A stretch of 64,000 nucleotides of DNA from Atherinomorus stipes (taxonomy: Eukaryota > Chordata > Actinopteri > Atheriniformes > Atherinidae), in assembly GCA_023101725.1 (NCBI GenBank), contig JALJCO010003064.1:372001-436000 (forward strand), written 5' to 3'. The translations under genes and the position numbers were made by a program. Below the pieces are notes generated by a model that was given only the letters and a program-made list of their open reading frames with translations, was not told the DNA's origin and did not search any database. Positions 59,011-64,000 of the stretch are shown in pieces. Within the stretch, counting starts at the first letter, position 1. Each line of letters opens with the position of its first letter.

Positions 59011-62000
59011 TGGATGTATTACTTTTTTTTTTTAATTAATTGTTTTGATGAAAAAGTTGCATCTATGGCCTTTGTTGTTCAATTTTGATTTCCCCCTGCA
59101 GCTTAATCAGCTGACAAACTGCTGAGGATTCAACACAAAGTTTTATGCTAGTGTACTACAAGCGGGAGGTGGTATTGATGAGAAAGCTAGTGTCAGCATG
59201 TGGCATTAGATTAAAGGATAAAAAAAAGAATAAAAAAGTGGCAGATGTAGAATGGCATGTCTAATGAGCAGGTCCATCTCTGCTTCTGTCTCTTTCCCGT
59301 GGGCTGTCTTGAACTCTAAAGAAGAGAGACAACATTATTCTTTCTAACCCAGCTCCATTCTGCTACTTAGCTAGGTCTCTGAAAAGGTTTTCCACCAGCG
59401 GAGCATCTTCAGAGTCTGCAGGTAAAAAGAATCTGTGCATAGGTTTTCAATGAGGACTACAATGAGTATTGACTCTCCCTGTTCTTCCTCATCACTACTT
59501 TTTTTCCCTTTTGAATCAGCACAGTGCTAAAACACCTCATCTTTCTCTTCTCCTCTCCATCTCTCCCTTTTCCTCAATTTACAGTTCATGAGCACTGAAT
59601 GCACTTTTATTGAGGATCAGCACGTGTATTAAAACATTTGACTGAAATGACAGTAGCTGTTCATTAAATTAAATGCTCCTAAAACAAAATAATTAAAGCT
59701 AGTTTTTTTCAGTCCTTGCTCCATGGAGGCGGGCAGAGGGCGGGGGTGAAGTTGTGTTAGAGGCAGATGGAAAAACAATGAAAAAAAAAAAAGAAGCAAC
59801 GGTTCTGCTGCTGTAATTTTAACTCAAAACAAGTTATTGCGATATAAACGATATCCCCACATTCTATATTGTGAGTGAAAATGTGTCAATACATTTGAAA
59901 ATCTCTATAAATTGCCCAGCCCTACAATACATTTCTCTGGAGACTGGACTGGATTCAATTACAAACAAACAAAGAAACAGACAAAGAAACAAAGAAACAA
60001 ATAAATAAATAACAGAAAATAAACTGAAAATTGGGAGAATGCATATCATTTATCATCCTTATTGTTAAACTTGACAGAAAGTCTTTGCAACTGATGAAAC
60101 CTTGGGGGGCATTGCTTGACAAATCAGTCGTGCTTGGACCACAAGGATGAGACTTCTGTGGCAAAAGGACCAAAGAGGTGGCCAGCAAGTTGCCTGACAT
60201 ATCAATCATCTGAGTCCTGTGGGACACAAGGTACATGTAAAGGCACAGGTGGCTGAAAGGAAGGGCTGGCTGGTTCAGCACACAGAGGGCTGTCAAAAAT
60301 TTCACTACAAATTTGTCAAATGGTGAATATAAAGCAAAACCACTTATACACAAAAGACTGACAGAAAAAGCCTCAGAAAGCAGAAAGAATTTGACAAAAA
60401 TCTACCCATTTACATTTTGAGAAATGTACTCCAACACAAACACAAATAAATGCAAGTCTACATAAGCGCACAGGCAGCCTGCCATATGCTTCTGGGCTAT
60501 TCTAAGACATTGGACCCAAGGGAAATTAAACAATATCAGTAATCTTTTTTCCTGTTCCCATGAAACTCTCATGACTTGATGTAAGGACTTTAATATTGTT
60601 GAGCATTCATAACTGCAGTAGAAAAAAAGACAGGGGAAAGAAAGAGTGGGGAAAAGGGGAAAAGGGCAGAAAGAAAGCAACTATGCATGAATGCCAGTTT
60701 GCTAATATGAATATGTATTGTACTAACAGATGGGCTGACCACAGTCTCAGAAAGTCCACCATGATTCAATGATAAGAAAAATGTATTTAAATGAATATCA
60801 ATTTGCATTTCATTGACGCATCAACACCATGTACTTATGTGTGTGTGGCCCAAGCTCAAAAGCAGATCATTACTTTAAAAATCTGCAGAAAAACCAAACA
60901 TAATTGCTTGCTTATGTTGTTTTTTCATGGGTCACAAACTTTATATTGTTCCAACAGTTGGGAAGTCAAATTTTTTTTGCACAACAGTAGGTGATGGCTG
61001 GCTTGAAGGTTTATCTGGAGAGATTCAAAAAGAAATAAAATAAACAAATAACACTTACTTACAGACAAAGATGCAATATCAATTTTAGGTATGCGGACAT
61101 AACGACACGTGGTTTGGCTTGATTAATTTATTTGACTTTCTCTTTTTGATGTCGGAAATGGATTGAAGGTTGTAAAGGATTACAGCTCAATAAAAGGCTG
61201 GCATTATGGTGCCCTGTCCTCCACCCACACAAGGATTAGCTTGGCAGAGAGAAATCCACATTAGCATTGTAGCCTAATAAAACGGCCATCATACAGAGAT
61301 ACATTTAGGAGCAGTGAATATCAATGATTTACTGCATAACACGTTCAGCAAACTGGTAAATGAAAGTCATGCATCACAGTGACAGAGTATAATCCATCTG
61401 TGGGCTGACTGGAGCTCAGCTGGAGTGAGTGGCTAATAAGGAGCATAGTTTAGCATTAAAAGAGATTTAGTTTTTCAGGTAAAAACTAAATGGCTTAACC
61501 TTTAAAAGTGTAAACAATCTGGAATTCCTTTATGCTTCTCCCAATTTTGAAAGTTTTTTTTTTTAACTATTAGAATAATCATCATCAATGAGATATTGTA
61601 ACTTATTATAAATGACAATCAGAAAATTTGCATATAACCAATCAAATCTAAATATCTAATTAGATTTGTACATTTGTATTCACAAATGTGAACACTGACT
61701 TTCCCATTATTTGTGGTTTTCGTTCCATCTGACCATTTTTAACTTTTGCATCCAGATGTGATTATGGAGAAATCCTATTGTTTTTTTCCTCCTATCCACG
61801 CACACCAAGGAATCTTCAGATAAAACATAACGTGAATGTTTGCTGGCAGTCCAATCATAGCAGTGTTTCGCAATCTCATTTAAGTCCATTATGTCTGGTG
61901 TGAGCATAGAAAAAGGTCATTACTCTGCCATCTAACAAGCCTAAAACACTTTACTTTGTGACCTTTATAATTTCTACATCAGACTGTGTCAAGAGTCTAC

Positions 62001-62279
62001 AGATGAATGCTAATGCAAGCAAGAAGCTGTAATTAAATTGTCCACTGGTCCAGCAGTCAGCCATTTTCCAGTGCTGTTTCAGCTTTTACATTGTTTCCCC
62101 CCCATTCTAAAGTGCACTAAACTCATCATGTAATACCCTAAAAGTGCTCGACACTGCTCAGTGTAGACCACCGCTGTGGCCCAGAGCTAGCAGCAATGAA
62201 GTCGACTCAGTATATTAGTGCTAATGTCTAAAGCTTGTTTCTGTCATTTCCTGACCTGTTGAAAATAGTGAGCCCTAGA
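59011..62279. other. Mostly non-coding stretch, no gene recognised
   Basis: No exon was seen. At about 59855-59932 the minus strand begins AGGGCTGGGCAATTTATAGA, one end of a common teleost repeat without a partner. A CAAA/GAAA/TAAA tract lies at about 59963-60012. Confidence 0.5.
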
Positions 62280-62386
62280 TACAGCGGGGAAAAAAATACT
62301 GAACACATCAACTTGTTTCTCAGAAAATATATTTCTCGTAGAGCTACTGACATGAAATTTTCACCAGATGTCGGCGACAACCCAAG

Positions 62387-62849
62387 AAATGCCCTTCGTT
62401 CCGCTGGCCAACTTCTTTTACAAGTTCCAAGGATGAAGCTGAAACAGTGGGGCGACTACTCGTCCTCAGCTGCTGGGCCGAGATTATGGAACTCACTGCC
62501 TCTTTGACATTCGTCTTACCACTGAACCGGGCACTTTTAAATCTAACGAAGGAACTACCTTTTTCATCTTCATGTAGTGTTTAACTCAAAATAGTATATT
62601 TCTTTAAAAAAATTTTTCTCTTTTATATACCCCTTCCCCCCCCAATTAGCTTGTTTTAATTTTTTTTTTTTTTTTTTTTTATCTTAATTACTTTGCTCTT
62701 AATTTTCCATTATTTAACTCTGCATTTTATGATGTGTTTGCTTGGTTGTCTTGTTGTCTGTTGCACATGCTGTAAAGCATTTTGTGTATCCATTGGGTAT
62801 ATAAATAATGGGCTATATAAATAACTATATAAACTTGATTTGATTTGAT
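62387..62849 (+). mobile_element. L2-type LINE 3' end inserted in the Tc1 relic
   Basis: The insert opens with the end of an ORF2: NALRSAGQLLLQVPRMKLKQ, then SSSAAGPRLWNSLPL and a stop at 62507. A 3' UTR follows with a T22 run, then CTGTAAAGCATTTTGTGTAT and TATATAAATAACTATATAAA, and a short (TTGAT)n end. It breaks the Tc1 sequence between CAACCCAAG and AATTCACATATACAAAG. No clear target duplication is present. Confidence 0.8.
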
Positions 62850-63117
62850 AATTCACATATACAAAGAAATATGAACATTTATGTCCATCAATTAAGTTAT
62901 GTAAAGTAGTGAAATGACACAGGGAATAAGTATTCAACACACGAAGAAATGGAGGGACAAAAAGATATAAAGAGCCAGGAAAGCTGCTGGAGTCTGGCAA
63001 TATTTAGAAAAAATCCTGTCCCCTATCAGTGCAAAGTAATATCAGCTGGTTTAGTCCTGATTGATGCCTTTAAAAAGGTTTCTCATCACCAAGGTGTCAG
63101 ACAAGAAGCATTGCATG

Positions 63118-63880
63118 ATGGGTAAAAGCGAAGAGCTGTCTAAAGACCTATGCAACCTTATTATTGCAAAACACACTGAAGGCATTGGTTCCAGGTGCAT
63201 TTCTAAACTTCTGAAAGTTCCAGTGAGCACCAGTGGGACCATCATCCGGAAGTGGAAAGAACACGGCATGGTCATAAAGCGGCCACGGCCAGGTGCTCCT
63301 CACAAGATTTCAGACAAAGGAGTCAGAACAATAATCAGAAAGGTTCTCCAATAGCCCAGGACCACTCATGGAGAGCTTCAAAAAGACCTGGAATCAGCAG
63401 GTACAGTTGTTTCAAAGAAAACAAGAAGTAATGCACTCAACCGCCATGGCCTTCATGCACGCACACCACGCAAGACTCCATTTCTGAAAAAAAAAAAAAA
63501 AAAAAACATGTTGATGCTCATTTGAAGTTTGCAACACAGCATCTGGACAAACCTATGACATTCTGGAAAACATAGTCTGGTCAGATGAGACCAAAACTGA
63601 ACTCTTCGGATGTCATAAGACACAACATGTTTGGAGGAGAAACGGCACCGCACTTGACCCCAAAAACACCATAGCAACAGTGAAATTTGGAGGTGGGAAC
63701 ATCATGGTGGGGGCTGTTTTTCAGCATGTGGTACTGGCAGACTGAAGGAAAAATGAATGGAGAAAAGTAGAGAGACATTCTGGACCAGAATCTGCTGCCA
63801 TCTGCTGAAGATGAAAAGAGGCTGGATCTTTCAACAAGAGAACGTTCCCAAGCACACAGGCTTTGGGCATCTGGCATATA
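63118..63880 (+). pseudogene. Tc1 transposase pseudogene, inactive
   Basis: The frame starts MGKSEELSKDLCNLIIAKHT and includes GIGSRCISKLLKVPVSTSGT and RPRPGAPHKISDKG, the paired helix-turn-helix region with its AT-hook-like linker. It meets a stop at 63352-63354. Further segments in shifting frames read WSDETKTELFG (first catalytic Asp), HVWRRNGTALDPKNTIATVK and FQQENVPKHT, where Glu stands in place of the second catalytic Asp. An A20 run at 63487-63506 interrupts the linker between the domains. The remaining C-terminus with the catalytic Glu is absent. It is non-functional on several counts. Confidence 0.85.
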
Positions 63881-64000
63881 AGTATTTCTATATTTTTCTA
63901 TTTAATATTTGAACTTTGTGATGGAATGAGTAGAAAAATCCAAAAATAACCTTTGTACAGGTAACTGATTGTAGAAAGCTAAAGCTAATGTTTTCCATGA
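63881..64000. other. Non-coding end of window
   Basis: AT-rich sequence with no recognised feature. Confidence 0.4.

Larger units (their letters stand above)
62282..63880. mobile_element. Tc1-family relic, 3'-truncated and split by an L2 tail
   Basis: The left end CAGCGGGGAAAAAAATACTG after TA (62280-62281), followed by GACATGAAATTTTCACCAGA and TGTCGGCGACAACCCAAG, is the 5' region of a very common teleost Tc1 element. It resumes after the insertion at about 62850 (ACAAAGAAATATGAACATTT and GAAATGACACAGGGAATAAG), then the transposase. No right inverted repeat was found; sequence stops matching near 63880. Confidence 0.85.

Noticed and set aside
1..64000. tRNA and other structural RNA genes
   Set aside because: Searching by eye for paired A- and B-box motifs gave no convincing candidate. 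A covariance-model scan would settle it.

Overview
This window looks like nuclear DNA of a ray-finned fish, probably a percomorph teleost. It is AT-rich and has no operons or long intact genes. It carries spliced coding sequence and many interspersed repeats of types typical of teleosts: Tc1-like, hAT, Kolobok/TTAA, Harbinger-like and L2-type elements.

The only gene I can name is schip1 (schwannomin-interacting protein 1; the IQCJ-SCHIP1 locus in mammals), on the minus strand. One large internal exon (25126-25911, 262 codons, phase 0 at both ends) has a good acceptor and a GTAAGT donor. It contains the family signature DYREDGMDLGSD near its start and MDWAALERHLAGLQ near its end. About 1.5 kb and 2.5 kb upstream on the same strand lies a CpG-enriched, promoter-like zone (about 27.4-29.0 kb). 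It contains two candidate short first exons, encoding MNTS and MMT. Each ends at a phase-0 GTRAG donor that would splice in frame to the large exon. Each has a TATA-like box at a plausible distance. One has a strong-context upstream ORF whose stop overlaps the main start (TGATG). Everything below 25.1 kb would be the intron downstream of this exon. Everything above about 29 kb is either 5' flank of these starts or the long intron of a longer IQCJ-type transcript. I found no further schip1 exon.

The rest is introns or flank plus mobile DNA. From left to right: a TA-flanked element packed with GTATAC motifs (8.4-9.3 kb); a Harbinger-like element with a MADF-like ORF (9.3-11.0 kb); a second MADF-like fragment (13.2-13.8 kb); a foldback repeat (17.0-17.3 kb); a hAT-like element nested in another DNA transposon (17.8-19.1 kb); small hAT MITEs (29.5 kb); a 685-bp hAT-type element with a perfect 8-bp target duplication (32.8-33.5 kb); a Tc1-like element with a deleted transposase and DD36E-like spacing (36.7-37.8 kb); a hAT element (39.3-40.1 kb) beside an antisense L2-type reverse transcriptase remnant (40.5-41.3 kb); a Kolobok/T2-like MITE with duplicated CRE sites (43.0-43.7 kb); a 116-bp TCCTC microsatellite (44.2 kb); a multi-level nest of elements (50.8-53.3 kb); a 640-bp near-palindrome (56.0-56.6 kb); and a Tc1 relic split by an L2 tail (62.3-63.9 kb).

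Family assignments of repeats rest on termini, target-site duplications and recalled family features, not on a database search.
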